Assembly: GCA_029204225.1 (NCBI GenBank)
Contig: CM055109.1
Coordinates: forward strand, 39,515,592-39,579,591
Direction: 5' to 3'
Source of the DNA: Diphasiastrum complanatum
Taxonomy: Eukaryota > Streptophyta > Lycopodiopsida > Lycopodiales > Lycopodiaceae
Length of the DNA: 64,000 bases
Below the pieces are notes generated by a model. The model was not told where the DNA came from. It was given only the letters and a program-made list of their open reading frames with translations, and searched no databases. Each line of letters starts with the position of its first letter. The first letter of the stretch is position 1. Both the position numbers and the translations under genes were made by a program. This document shows positions 50,332-63,639 of the stretch, piece after piece.

Positions 50332-51180
50332 ATGGATTCCCAAGGGAAAGCCAGTCTCATATGGACAAGCTTGATGGAGCCAATTACCATTTGTGAAAAT
50401 TTAAGATGAAAATTATGCTAATGGCTAAGGAGTTGTATGATGTTGTCACAAGTGGAGAGGCAAGACCTGAAGCCGACGATGCTGCAATCTCTCAGTGGAA
50501 GCTGAAGGATGGCAAAGCTTTTGCGCTGATTATCCTCAACATATCAAACACGCAAATCGGCCATGTGTCTGAAGCTCAAACCTCCAAGAAATTTTCGAAC
50601 ATCTTGAGCACCTTGTACGAAGTTCGTGACGTAGCTTCCAAGCTACATCTTAGGAGAAAATTATTCTCCCTCAAGGTGACCAATGGTGATTCATTATTGA
50701 ATCACATCAACCAGTTCAAGAACCTACTGAAGCAAATGGCCATTTCAAATCAGTCATAGATGATCAAGACATAGTAATGACATTGCTTTCAAACTTTCCA
50801 AGCTCATACGATAGTTGGGTGATGATCATCACCACACACCTAGAGCTGACTCTATCAAGAGTCATTACAATGTTGTTGCAGGAAGACACCAAGAGGAACG
50901 AACCCTCCAGTTTCTCAACTGTCGACTCTCACGTCTCATACACCAACAGAGGCTCGACTAAGCAAAAGAAGAAGGACCCGAAGCCATCAAGACAAAGCCA
51001 GAAGCTGACACAGCGTCAAGAGCAGTCGAACCCACCGACAAGGAATAAGTTGTTCTGCTTATACTACAAATGAACCAACCACGAGATTCAAGATTGTCGC
51101 ATACTACAAGTGAAGAACAATAGCAAAGGGCAACTGAATCAAATGGCAAATGCAGCTGTAGAAGCATCATAGCCCAACTA
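50332..51180 (+). pseudogene. Copia E gag
   Basis: A start like MDSQGKAS is followed by a frameshift. Then KIMLMAKELYDVVTSGEARP and ISQWKLKDGKAFALIILNIS, LYEVRDVASKLHLRRKLFSL and LLNHINQFKNLLKQM, matching copia D gag. A second frame (50,777-51,073) holds SYDSWVMIITTHLELTLSRV. The knuckle is degraded (FCLYYK then stop, ...IQDCRI). Confidence 0.85.
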
Positions 51181-51202
51181 AGAAACAGATCATGATGCAT
51201 CC

Positions 51203-51935
51203 ATGACAAGCCATCAAGAAGCATCCAACGATAGCTCCTGGTTTCTAGATTCTGAAGCCACACAGCACATGACCAGCCATATCGACTGTTTTGAGTCCTA
51301 TACGCCTTACAATACCAAAAGATCTGTTCACCTTGGCGACAATAGAACACAAGCTATCAAAGGTGAAGGTACAGTAAGATTGAGCTTTGCAAATAATCAA
51401 TCCAAACTACTTTCGAATGTCCTACATGTACCAAATCTTTCTACAAATATGCCCTCTATAAGCAAAATTACAAAGCTAGGACATAAAGTATAATTTGAAT
51501 CTGGTCAACTAAAGTAGTTGATAGGACAGGCAATATCCTAGCACTCGAAAAGAGGCATGGATACTTGTACAAATTAAGTCATTATTTTTCTGCCTCTAGT
51601 CAGACTCTTAGTACAGATCAATAAAAGTTTACTTTGGCATTATAGACTTGGTCATTTGAATCATGCTTTTGTATTGCATATGTCTAAGCAATACATTGTT
51701 CTTGATCTCGACTATTCAGATAGGAAAGTCAAATTATTTGTCTGTCAAGACTGTTTAGTCAATAAGCAGACTAGGAAACCATTTAGATCAAGCCATCAGC
51801 ATATTGCTAGAGGATTATTAGATGTTGTACATACAAACATTTGTGGCCCAATGAAAAATGCTTCACTGAAAGATGCAAAGTATTTCATCACTTTTATTGA
51901 TGAATTCTTCAAAAGAACTATGGTGTATCTTAGCC
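51203..51935 (+). pseudogene. Copia E protease and GAG-pre-integrase
   Basis: SSWFLDSEATQHMTSHIDCF shows DSE in place of the catalytic DSG, a disabling change. LHVPNLSTNMPSISKITKLG follows. A later frame (51,656-51,935) reads MSKQYIVLDLDYSD, CQDCLVNKQTRKPF, LLDVVHTNICGPM and FITFIDEFFKRT, the integrase start. Homology ends near 51,935. Confidence 0.85.
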
Positions 51936-52665
51936 GGTAGTTTCTCACTAGATGACAATGAGATAGTGGCTTGTTTTTTTAACATCCATGATATAGCTCC
52001 ATCACCTATGAAAATACGATGAGCACTAATGGATTTCCTATCCATCATATCTCCAGCATAGTCCGAATCTGAAAATCCAAAAAGATTAGATGATGATCCC
52101 TTATACAATATGCCAAAATCTCGAGTTCCAATGATGTACCTCAAAACTCGCTTTCCTAGCTTCCAATGCTCCTCGCTAGGACATGAAGAATCACATAGAA
52201 TGTAAATGAGATGATTCCTCCATGCTTCCAGCTCTAAACTTTCTAGAAAAATACAACAAACAAACAATAAATGTGAGTGACAAACTTTTGCTTGCATGTT
52301 TCCTCCTCCTTTCTCCTTTGTTGCCATGTATCCACCATGACACTCCATGAATGAGCCTCCATCTCCATCTTGCCACAAGAAACCATCAAGCTTTGGATAT
52401 CCATGAGTAAGTGAGTTCATCCATTATACTAAAGCAACACCACATGACTCCATAAACCAAGAAAGCTTTACTAGGGCAAAGATGCATGTGCCAGCATAGC
52501 AAACTCGACCATGGTACGATTATTCCTCTCGGGTAATCCGTTCGACTGAGGCAAATAGGGAGTGATAAACTATTGTTCAATGTCTTGACTCTGGCAGTGC
52601 TCCTTGAATTCAGTAGAGATATATTCTCCACCATTGTCAAACCTCGGGGCTTTGATTGTTTTGCT
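51936..52665 (-). pseudogene. Copia H: rearranged RNase H and integrase fragments
   Basis: On the minus strand, 52,640-52,450 reads the integrase piece with DNGGEYISTEF frame residues, then LPERNNRTMVEFAMLAH. It is separated by an unrelated 200-nt stretch from RNase H (52,230-51,936: EEHWKLGKRVLRYIIGTRDF, FGFSDSDYAGDMMDRKS, SWMLKKQATISLSSSE). RT between them is deleted. It faces copia E head to head. Confidence 0.8.
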
Positions 52666-53154
52666 AGTTTCTTTCTCTGTCATATCGAGTGGAGGTGGCA
52701 TCTGTCAAATGCCAATACCTATCAATCACCAGTTCTTCACAATGTTATACCCTAATCAGATTATCACTAGGAAGTAAGTTATGATGAAATTTTGGGGTGT
52801 AGAAATGGTATCGTAAGATTTCTCTTCTATACATCTGGCAAACATCGCCGAGTGATGGCAAGAGTTGATACTCAACTCTACCCATACGTAACTATCCATC
52901 TTTGTTTTCTTTCACATTTCATTTGGTAAAGCAGAGCATTATCCTTCTATCCTCTGAAAGACCTCCTAGTCTTTAGAGACTAGGGTATGATTTATAAGTT
53001 CTCATTTGATGAATATGTTTTTTTTAGGGACTATACAAGATGTGGTCGTTGATTCTATACTTCGTGATTGTGGGGTGCAAATTATACATACCACTTTGTT
53101 TGATGAGCAGAGTATTTCACCATCCGTGAGAACCAATTTCCCACAAAGATCAAG
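52666..53154. other. Unassigned DNA between fragments
   Basis: No motif recognised. The plus-strand frame from 53,006 has no family similarity before 53,160. Confidence 0.5.
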
Positions 53155-53392
53155 TACTGAAGGAGTGACAATGGTGGTGAGTACATATCTACCAAGTTCA
53201 AGGCCTTTTGTGATGAGCATGGGATCAAGAGAGGGTATAGAACATCAAGGAACCCACAACAAAATGGAGTGGCTGAAAGGAAGAATAGGGACTTTATGTA
53301 AAAGTGCTAAAGCCATGAGGTTAAATGCTAATCTTGACAAACCATTTTGGGATCAAGCTTTGTTGTGTGCCAATTTCTTGTGCAATAGGTGA
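53155..53392 (+). pseudogene. Copia integrase core fragment
   Basis: In mixed frames it reads GGEYISTKFKAFCDEHGIKR, then GYRTSRNPQQNGVAERKNR, and then LDKPFWDQALLCANFLCNR. These are the second Asp region, the catalytic Glu region and the post-core motif of copia integrase. It is a 240-bp scrap without flanking domains. Confidence 0.8.
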
Positions 53393-53676
53393 CTGAGTGC
53401 TATTATATGTTCACAGATTCCTGTTGCGAATATGTGAACACGATTCTTTTACACTCTTCTTGGTTTCTTTAACTTTGGAAACCGAGTGTTTCTGCCCGTT
53501 CCAAGAAGCTGGTTCATTAAAATTGATCTTTTCAGTTTGTCTGGCTGTCTATTTGATTTGTCTGGTTGTCTGCTCATCACTACCGCTAATCATTATTTCC
53601 TTGTGTTTGCCTACTAAGACACCAGTAGTGCACGCACCGAGAGAATTGAAGAGCTCGCTCCCCATACTCTCCAACA
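53393..53676 (+). mobile_element. LTR of copia family E/F/K, plus strand (left part lost)
   Basis: It ends CTCCAACA|TGGTATCAGAGC (PBS at 53,677). It shares GCCTACTAAGACACC...GTAGTGCACGCACCGAGAGAAT and TTGTCTGGTTGTCTGCTCATC with LTR K on the minus strand at 59,312-59,500. The left boundary near 53,393 follows the integrase scrap directly. Confidence 0.65.
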
Positions 53677-54279
53677 TGGTATCAGAGCAAGTTATGAACC
53701 TGACATGCTATCTTGAATCTACTGTGTGAAATAGATTTGTCATTGGTTACATTTGGAGTTTTAGTCACTATTTCAGATCTTTCAAAATCTAATAATGACT
53801 TGAAATAAGTTCACGGTATGTGTAAAAAGAATTTATGTTTTGAGACATTGTCTTAAGCTGTCAATATCGATTTTTCTGCTATCCAAGATTCTTTGCAAAC
53901 AACAAGAAGCTATCAAGAAGGTGATTTTGTCAATGATGTCTGAGAAAAGAGGTTTCATTCCCATAAGGATCAGAATCAAAGAGGTTTTATTCCTCAATTA
54001 CATGATATGACAGAACCAGTTCTTGAAGACTTTTCAATCATGGAGGTTCCATTCCTCAACAATGGGTTTCATTCCCATAAAGATCAACAAAAGGAAGAGG
54101 TTCCATTCCTCACTTTTATCAAGATGCTGGATTTTTCTACCGTCACACAAAGATTATCAAACTAGGATAACTTATTCTGCTTTCAAAAGAGGTTAAAAAA
54201 CCTGTGGAGCAGCAATCATTTTTTGTTGAGATTGTTTAATGCTGAAGCTCTGCACTCCCGAGTCAATCCTGAGGGGGAG
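53677..54279 (+). mobile_element. Short internal region between PBS and a polypurine tract
   Basis: After the PBS, the 600 bp contain repeated GAGGTTYCATTCCTCA / GGTTTCATTCCCATAA motifs and no protein domain. They end at GAGGGGGAG (54,271-54,279), a good polypurine tract followed by TGGTGGAAGC. This would fit a deleted, non-autonomous element. Confidence 0.45.
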
Positions 54280-55080
54280 TGGTGGAAGCAAACTATATTT
54301 TTCAGCATGCAGTTTGTTAGCACAATTTTTCCTATGTTTTCTACAATACCAATTGAAATTTTCTTGAAATTCAATTGGTAATGAGGACCTGTTCATTACC
54401 TTCCTACATAATTGTTGGCACAACAAGTCTACATTTTTACTTGTGTTGTCACTATAGTCTATATTTTTACTCAGGAATTTCCACAGATGAAAAACCCGAC
54501 ACTAATGCTGCCCTCAGGCCATCCTGAGCAGCTAAGTGTTTTGCAACACTTCCCAAAAGGTGACAGTTGCAGAATCTGCAAAAATACAAATAAATTTGAA
54601 CAAGCGACAAATGCGAAAAATGCGACATGCAATCTCTGACAGCCGAAAAATGCGACACTGTAGTTTTACATGCAATCTCTGACAGCCAAAAAATGCGACA
54701 CTACATTTTTACACACAGTTTATGACAGCCAAAAATGTGACACTTGCCTTTAAAATTCTGAAGGTGCCCTACAAATGTCGATAGTGTCCTACAAATGTCA
54801 AAGGTTGTTCTTAACTAAAGGCAAAGGCGAAAAAGCCAAGGAGTGTCGTGTCGTCCATCTGTGGATTTACAAGGGATTCCAAGTACCAGATCATTACGTC
54901 TTCACGCTCCAACAATAAACCGATCTATTGATCAGTTTAGCAATTGTTAACTTTCTTGTAATTGTAAACTTAAGATAGCACAAGATCTTCCAGCTGCTAT
55001 ATAAGCAAATGAGCGATTGAAGAAACAGAGAGGCGGACCTGCTCAGGGTTCACGTTCTTCCTAAGGCAGGCAATAGCAGC
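54280..55080 (+). mobile_element. Possible LTR after the polypurine tract
   Basis: It starts TGGTGGAAGC and includes a TATA-like GCTATATAAGC (about 54,996). It does not match the LTR at 53,393-53,676, so it belongs to another family or the assignment is wrong. The right end is unknown. Confidence 0.35.
54604..54745 (+). repeat. Imperfect ~44-bp tandem repeat
   Basis: Units contain AATGCGACA...CTGACAGCCAAAAA and recur at about 54,617, 54,648, 54,691 and 54,735 with decreasing similarity. Confidence 0.75.
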
Positions 55081-55609
55081 TGACATTTCTATGTCAGTGA
55101 TTCATGTGGTATTACTAATGTGATGTTTCTGCCTTCCATCACTTATTGTGCAGTATTCTACATTGTGGCACACTGCTACGGATTCACGTTGTCTTTCTAT
55201 AGTAGTTAATAGTAGCTGACATTGTTAGTGATTTATATTTACAATAGCTGGTGTTTCTACGTCAATGATTCACACAGCGATATTACAGTTGTGTACAAAT
55301 GTATTGTCCATCCAATTATTTGATGTACATATTTTATTGTGCCATTCATTTCTGTTATTGCAAGAATGTTATTCTTTATGTCTTGTTTCTACTTAGTGCA
55401 TGGTGATCTATGACACCTCAGTCACTGGCCTAATCTCTTGCATTTGTGACTGTCAAGTAGCTCTCTTTCTGAGCGATTGCAACCATTGATCACAAGTAGT
55501 TCTACACACAATTAGAACGACTCGTGCACTAGCACCGACATACATGCATAAGTCTATTACCCCTTTGTTCAATTTCACTCCAATCGCTAGACCCCTACTT
55601 CACAACAAA
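55081..55609. other. Unassigned region before copia G
   Basis: Several TTCACG/TGATTCA phrases recur (TCAGTGATTCATGTGG, TTAGTGATTTATATT, TCAATGATTCACACAG), a loose repeat. No coding signal. Confidence 0.45.
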
Positions 55610-56527
55610 TCAGAAGCATCTGACAAGTTCACAGAGTTTGTGAATTGGACAAAAAGATGCACTAGAAATAAAGTGAAGCAGATCAAAACAGATCGAGGTG
55701 GAAAATACATCTCAAACTGATTCATTGATTTTTACAATGATCGTGGAATCATTCACAGAAGAATTGCATCTTACACACTGCAGCACAACGATGTTGTTGA
55801 AAGAAAGAACCTGACTCTAATGGAAGCTGCTAGATGCATGATGGCCTATTTGAAGGTTCCAAGAGTGCTGTGGGCTGAAGCAGAAGCTACAGCTACTTAT
55901 ATTCAGAACAGAACAGGAAAATCTGGTGTTCCTTACACAACACCACACGAGTTATGGTGGGGTACAAAATCCAATTTGACTCACATTCGAATCTTTGGCT
56001 ATGCAGCATATGCACATGTTTCTGACAAGCTTCGAAAGAAGCTTGATGAGAAAGCAGAAGAAAAATATCTTGTAGGATATGACAATCATTTGTCATACTA
56101 TAGAGTCTATATGCCAGAGACAAACATAGTGAAGACAGTCAGAGATGTCAAATTTGATGAGAGCAGAACAATGGCAGACGATGATCTTGTCAGTTATGAA
56201 GTCCTTGAAAGACAATACTATGATCTACCAACTATGACAGAGGGAGCAGAGGATGGACACTCAGACGAAGATGTTCGAGTCACACCTCATTCGAGTGTCG
56301 AATCAGACGAAGAAAGATTCGCAATCCAGTCTACTGCTACAATACCTGTAAACCGAAATGGTTTCGGACCTAGCAGAGCAAATAAAGACAAGAGCATTGC
56401 AGTTCAAGAGGATCTCCTAGAAGATCAACAAGAGAGCAAAGAGCCCCAGCAAGATTTGTGCCAGGCAGCACAACTTCTACGTCAGAAGCGTTTTGTGAGA
56501 ACCACAAACATTCGAGGAACCAATTGA
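55610..56527 (+). pseudogene. Copia G integrase and linker
   Basis: The first part reads FVNWTKRCTRNKVKQIKTDR then GGKYIS with a stop (TGA near 55,719), so the second catalytic Asp is retained but the frame is broken. HNDVVERKNLTLMEAARCMM carries the Glu region. VLWAEAEATATYIQNRTG and LTHIRIFGYAAYAHVSDKLR are typical post-core motifs. An acidic linker ends at 56,527 with a stop. It is ordered as in Tork/Retrofit-like copia elements. Confidence 0.87.
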
Positions 56528-56985
56528 ATGTCCAGAGAAGGACAAATGGATCCAAGCCATGAATGAGGAGATGGAATCCATGAGGAAAAATCAGGTATGG
56601 ACATTGCAGCTATTACCAAATAAGCGAAAGACTATAAAATACAAGTGGGTATACAAGCTGAAGTATGGACCAAATGGAGACATTTCAAAGTACAAAGCCA
56701 GACTTGTAGCGAAGGGGTTTTCTCAAATATATGGTATTGGCTATGCTAAGACCTTCTCTCCTATCATGAAACATTCGTCTCTACGTTTACTGTTTGCATA
56801 TGCACCTGCTTATGATCTCAGGATTCACATCGTGGACAAGAAGACAACGTTCTTGCATGGTGAGCTAGACGAAGAAGTCTATGTGGATCAATCTCCAGGC
56901 TACATCTCGAATTCACTTCCTACTTATGCATGCAGAATGCACAAGAATATCTATGGTTTGAAACAATCAGCACGACAATGGTATA
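56518..56985 (+). pseudogene. Copia G reverse transcriptase, N-terminal half
   Basis: CPEKDKWIQAMNEEMESMRK, YKWVYKLKYGPNGDISKYKA, GIGYAKTFSPIMKHSSLR, HIVDKKTTFLHGELDEEVYV and NIYGLKQSARQWYN are all RT motifs. The first catalytic motif reads VDKKTTFLHG where VDVKTAFLHG is usual; the Asp is kept. Everything after the LKQ motif is lost. Confidence 0.88.
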
Positions 56986-57135
56986 ACGCAAATTCTTCTC
57001 GTTTCATTACAGAGCGTGATTGATCTTTTCACGAATTCTTTTCATTTCATTACAGAGTTTGATTGATCTTTTTGCGAATTCTTCTTGTTTTGTTATAGAG
57101 CCTGATTGATTTTTCGTGAATTCTTCTTGAACAAA
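56986..57135 (+). repeat. ~50-bp tandem repeat, three copies
   Basis: Units run TTACAGAGcgTGATTGATCTTTTcaCGAATTCTT (about 57,007, 57,050, 57,097) with substitutions. They begin where copia G RT ends. Confidence 0.8.
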
Positions 57136-57189
57136 AATTATTTGTGGATAGAATAGTTTCGTGAAAGTTTCGCAAATCGTTTGAGAATC

Positions 57190-58681
57190 TCCCATCAGTT
57201 TGTCACCAGTTCTGGAGCTTTTCCTCTTTCCCATCCTGCCTTCAGACCTCCTTCCTATTCTGCATTTAACTTCTCTAAGTCTTTCACTCCTACTTACCCT
57301 GTTTTTTCATCTTTCTCCTTTCCACCTCCTCCTAGCAGTTTTTTGAGACCTTCTAAAGGACCTGTTGATACGTACAAAGCTTGACGAGATGAGTTCTTGA
57401 AATGGTTCCCATTAGTTTGTCACCAAAATTTTACTGGAACTACACTCAGTCTTTCCATCAGGATGACCAAAGAACTAAGGCTACTTCTGGAGCTTTTCCT
57501 CTTCCCCCTCCTGCCTTCAAACTTCCTTCCTACTCTGCATTTAACTTATCTGAGTCTTTCATTCCTACTTATCCCGTTTCTTCATCTTTCTCCTTTCCAC
57601 CTCCTCCTAGCAATTTTTTGAGACCTTGTAAAGGACCTGCTGAGACGTACAAAGCCCGACGGGACGAGTTCTTGAAATGGCTCTGTTTCCTTGGTGCGGC
57701 ATACAATTTGTTGAATCTGGTTCCTCCTAAACTAGTCTTTCCCATGCCTCTCTCTCCGACACCATCCCTGACCTTCCAGAAACTAACACTGACCTTGGTG
57801 GTGATGATGAATTCCTGGCTGATCCACCAGAGACTAGAAGGTTCTCGCCCAGACTGGTAGATGCGGGCGAAGCTAAGCCCTCCACAAGCAAGAAAGCAAA
57901 GAAGAGTGATACGGGCACTAAGGCCCTAGACGACTATCTCGCAAAGCCACCACAACAACGTAGGGCAGCATCACCTACCATGCCGAGAAATAACATGGCG
58001 GATACCAAAGAGTCCGAAAGGAATCACCCTCGCAACATGAAGGGTGACAAAGAGGAAATCGATCAAAGCCAATATTCCACATGGGCTGAGATCATTGCTG
58101 CGCTGCAACCACAGTCCGAGTGGCGAAATAAGATCCTAAAAGATAGCAGGTGGCTGCAAGAATATCTGAAGGCACCAGCATGGAAATGATTGATCCTTTT
58201 TATATGCCAATCAAATGAAGAAATCCCTAGCCAGCAGACCAACCACAAGTTGAAGTGGTGAACTGGCCAGTGATCCCAAGAATTTCAGATAGCACATCAA
58301 TGGATGACCTAAGATTGCAATTGCTGGATTTCGGACACAAATATAAATTTAACGCTGATCTGTGCATAAGGGAAAATGCAGAATATTGCAGATCGATGGC
58401 CTTCCTGATGCATCAAGAGAGTTTTTGGGATCGTGGCTTATCCAATTCGGATCAATCCCAACGTGGCTCTCCAATCTGAGGACAATCATGAAATGATGGC
58501 TCGACTTTACTACAGAGTGGCCTTTATGTCCTTCTGGTACACTACAATGATAGAAGATTGGCAAGAGTTTGGCTTTATCAAAAAAGTGCGAGAGTACCTG
58601 GGGCCGCTATCTTACCAAAGCAAGCTCCACTTCCAAGTATTTGAAGCCTTGGGGAGAAAGATGAGCAAGCAGGACTCATAG
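57190..58681 (+). pseudogene. Unrecognised decayed coding region with duplicated N-terminal part
   Basis: A ~200-nt block coding for a Pro/Phe/Ser-rich peptide (SGAFPL...PAF..PSYSAFN, FSFPPPPS.FLRP, TYKARRDEFLKWL) occurs twice, starting at 57,211 and 57,486. After copy 2 the frame continues with FLGAAYNLLNLVPPKL, then an acidic and basic stretch (LPETNTDLGGDDEFLADPPE; DDYLAKPPQQRRAA) to a stop at 58,189 after STWAEIIAALQPQSEWRNKI and LKDSRWLQEYLKAPAWK. Further frames follow (58,255-58,479; 58,433-58,681: LYYRVAFMSFWYTTMIEDWQ, EFGFIKKVREYLGPLSYQSK). I do not recognise the family. Its place before a polypurine-like run and LTR-like sequence suggests cargo of a non-autonomous LTR element, which is inference. 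Confidence 0.55.
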
Positions 58682-58847
58682 GAGGCTGTCAAGTAGGCTA
58701 GGATGCGTCAAGAGATCTCCAATTTTGTGAAATAATTTTGAGGCAAATAAGCACTTGGTTTTATGAAAGCGATTGAAGATCCACGCTTTTCCAAGTGCCA
58801 GGCGAAACCACGTCATTCTACATGTGTTGTAGTGGGTCCTGCAACAA

Positions 58848-59311
58848 ATTAGGGAGGGCTGATGTTGGCAGATTCCAAGGAATCTTCAAGATGTCGAGCT
58901 GAGCTGCAGGAAGAGTACCTCTCACCCTAGATCGAGGAGGTCTCAGAAGGAAGAGAAGAGGTAGAAGATGAGAGCCGAACATGAGAGCGAAGGAATACTA
59001 GATAGGTATACAGTTCTATGTTATGTGAGCCTCATGGTGAATCCCAAATAAGGAATGAACATGTAGGAGCTAGCAGTATTTCTAGGCAATGTAACTTATG
59101 TGGACCCCTCTTAAATAAACTAGAGTGAGCCACCTTTTGATGGTGACCTCTAGTGGAAGAGCTAATTCCACCTGGAATTTGTAGATTAGTGGAATTGCCA
59201 CTTAGGCTCCACATGGGCAGCCTCTTGGTCTATTTAAGAGAGCCCCTCTCTTGTGAGAGAGCTTTTATTTATTGTCATTCTCTCTATTAAAGAATATTAG
59301 AGCGAGCCCTT
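58848..59311 (+). mobile_element. Polypurine-like run and LTR-like sequence
   Basis: TTAGGGAGGGC precedes TGATGTTGGCAGATTCC (58,860). The sequence ends in a promoter-like part (CTATTTAAGAG, then ATTAAAGAATATT) at about 59,230-59,300. It meets LTR K at about 59,312. A similar promoter plus poly(A) layout occurs at 62,560-62,660. Confidence 0.5.
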
Positions 59312-59745
59312 CAATTCTCTCGGTGTGTGCACTACGGGTGACTTAGTAGGCGAACACAAGAAAATAATGATTAGCGGAAGCGATGGGCAGACAACGAGAC
59401 AAATCAAATAGACAACCAGACAGAACGTAGAAAAGCATTGCAATATTGACATGAATCTGAGAACGCTGAACCAAACAGAGCTGTAATCAGATTAAGTATA
59501 ACAAAATATACAAGTCAATAATGCAGGTGAGCACAAAACAATAGCGGACGTAACCGCATGCTTCACAAAGCTAATCACAATCTGTAAAGGTCATGAGCCT
59601 ACTACCGACACTCTGCCTGAAAAAAAGAAAGAATCAATGCGCAAAGACATCTACAATGTCTATCTCACATGTTATAAATGAATGAACTATGTGAGTCATT
59701 GGTGTGAGGGAGCATGAATGGGTCATGTACAGTGTGTGTTTAAGA
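59312..59745 (-). mobile_element. LTR K, minus strand, of the E/F family
   Basis: The minus strand matches the E and F LTRs (TTCGTCCGCTATTGT-like block, TCTGGTTGTCTATTTGATTT, CTACTAAGTCACCC, GTAGTGCAC, CACCGAGAGAATTGAAG). It lacks the terminal CCAACA and PBS, so it is truncated. It abuts the end of copia J coding sequence. Confidence 0.6.
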
Positions 59746-60578
59746 ACTGTAGTCATTAATAAAGATAATATAACATTTTGAGCCTCCTATTGAGATCACG
59801 TTGAAAGGTCCACAAATGTCAAAATGTACTAGCTCCAAAATCTTGGTCGTTCTGTAGGAGTCCTTGACAAAAGAAGTACATGACATCATTACCCTTCAAA
59901 CATGCATCACAGGTCATCGAACTGGTTGCATTCGAGATGCTCACCCCTGTGATTGCTCCGTGATGGCTTGCTTGATATAGTGCCAATGAATTCATATGGC
60001 ATAGTCTCCTGTGCCATAGAGTATCTGGCGAATCATCATGAGTCTAGTGCACTTGATCTGCAGATAGGCGTACGTTCAAGTGATACAGGTTTTCTTTTCT
60101 TCTAGATTGAGTGATCAATGTACTGGTACTTGCATCAACAATGTTGCATGCTTTGTCTGAGAACGTTACACGCATCCCTGCATCAGCTATTCTTGCCATT
60201 GATAGCAAGTCCTACTACAATGTAGGCATGAACAGAACATCTTTGAGTCATTTGTCTCTGTCATTAGTGTTGAGCCATAGTGAACCAATACCATTCACTT
60301 GATGCTAGTGAGTGTATCCCATGCTTCTTTGGAAGTAGTGCAACTGGATACATGAGCAATTTGAGTGTCTTTAAGGTTTAGAGATACAATGGCAAGAGCT
60401 TGCTATCCTTGGCTTCCCAAGCTAGGAGCAATTTGGGTTCTGTCGGTCTAGCTATAGAACCATTAATGTATTCCCATAATTCCTTTTCAATCAGAATCAT
60501 CCTCATTTTGAACCTCCACATGTGGAAGTCATCTCCATTGAATTTATTGATCAAGCGGATCTCTGAGGTGCCTTCCAT
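59746..60578 (-). pseudogene. Copia J: gag, protease end, GAG-pre-integrase and integrase start
   Basis: Gag begins at ATG 60,578: MEGTSEIRLINKFNGDDFHM, WRFKMRMILIEKELWEYING, then with a frameshift DTQIAHVSSCTTSKEAWDTL. It jumps near 60,300 to the protease end (INGIGSLWLN, DVLFMPTL) and GAG-pre-integrase (DTLWHRRLCHMNSLALYQAS, CDACLKG), then FDICGPFNVISIGGSKCYII of the integrase core. The middle of gag, the knuckle and the protease DSG are deleted. Confidence 0.85.
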
Positions 60579-60655
60579 AGTGATCAATACTATATACAAA
60601 CAGTTTAGAATAACTTTGAAAAGATCATGGACTCTAGTAATCCACTGAACCAACA

Positions 60656-60666
60656 CTCTGATACCA
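60656..60666 (-). promoter_or_regulatory. Primer binding site of copia J
   Basis: The plus strand reads CTCTGATACCA, the complement of TGGTATCAGAG. A 4-nt spacer separates it from the LTR end at 60,671. It is placed correctly 78 nt before gag. Confidence 0.8.
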
Positions 60667-60670
60667 CTTC

Positions 60671-63639
<2,969 letters not shown>

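Larger units (their letters stand above)
50191..51935 (+). mobile_element. Copia E: gag, protease and GAG-pre-integrase, 3' truncated
   Basis: Close relative of copia D in the same order. Gag starts near 50,332 (frameshifted early), protease lies at 51,203-51,493 and GAG-pre-integrase with the integrase start at 51,600-51,935. It stops abruptly against the minus-strand fragment H. Multiple frameshifts and stops are present. Confidence 0.87.
55610..56985 (+). mobile_element. Copia G: integrase and partial RT
   Basis: Integrase from about 55,610 and the N-terminal half of RT to about 56,985 are present. The YxDD active site, RNase H, gag and LTRs are missing. It is truncated at both ends, and the right end meets a tandem repeat. 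Confidence 0.9.
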
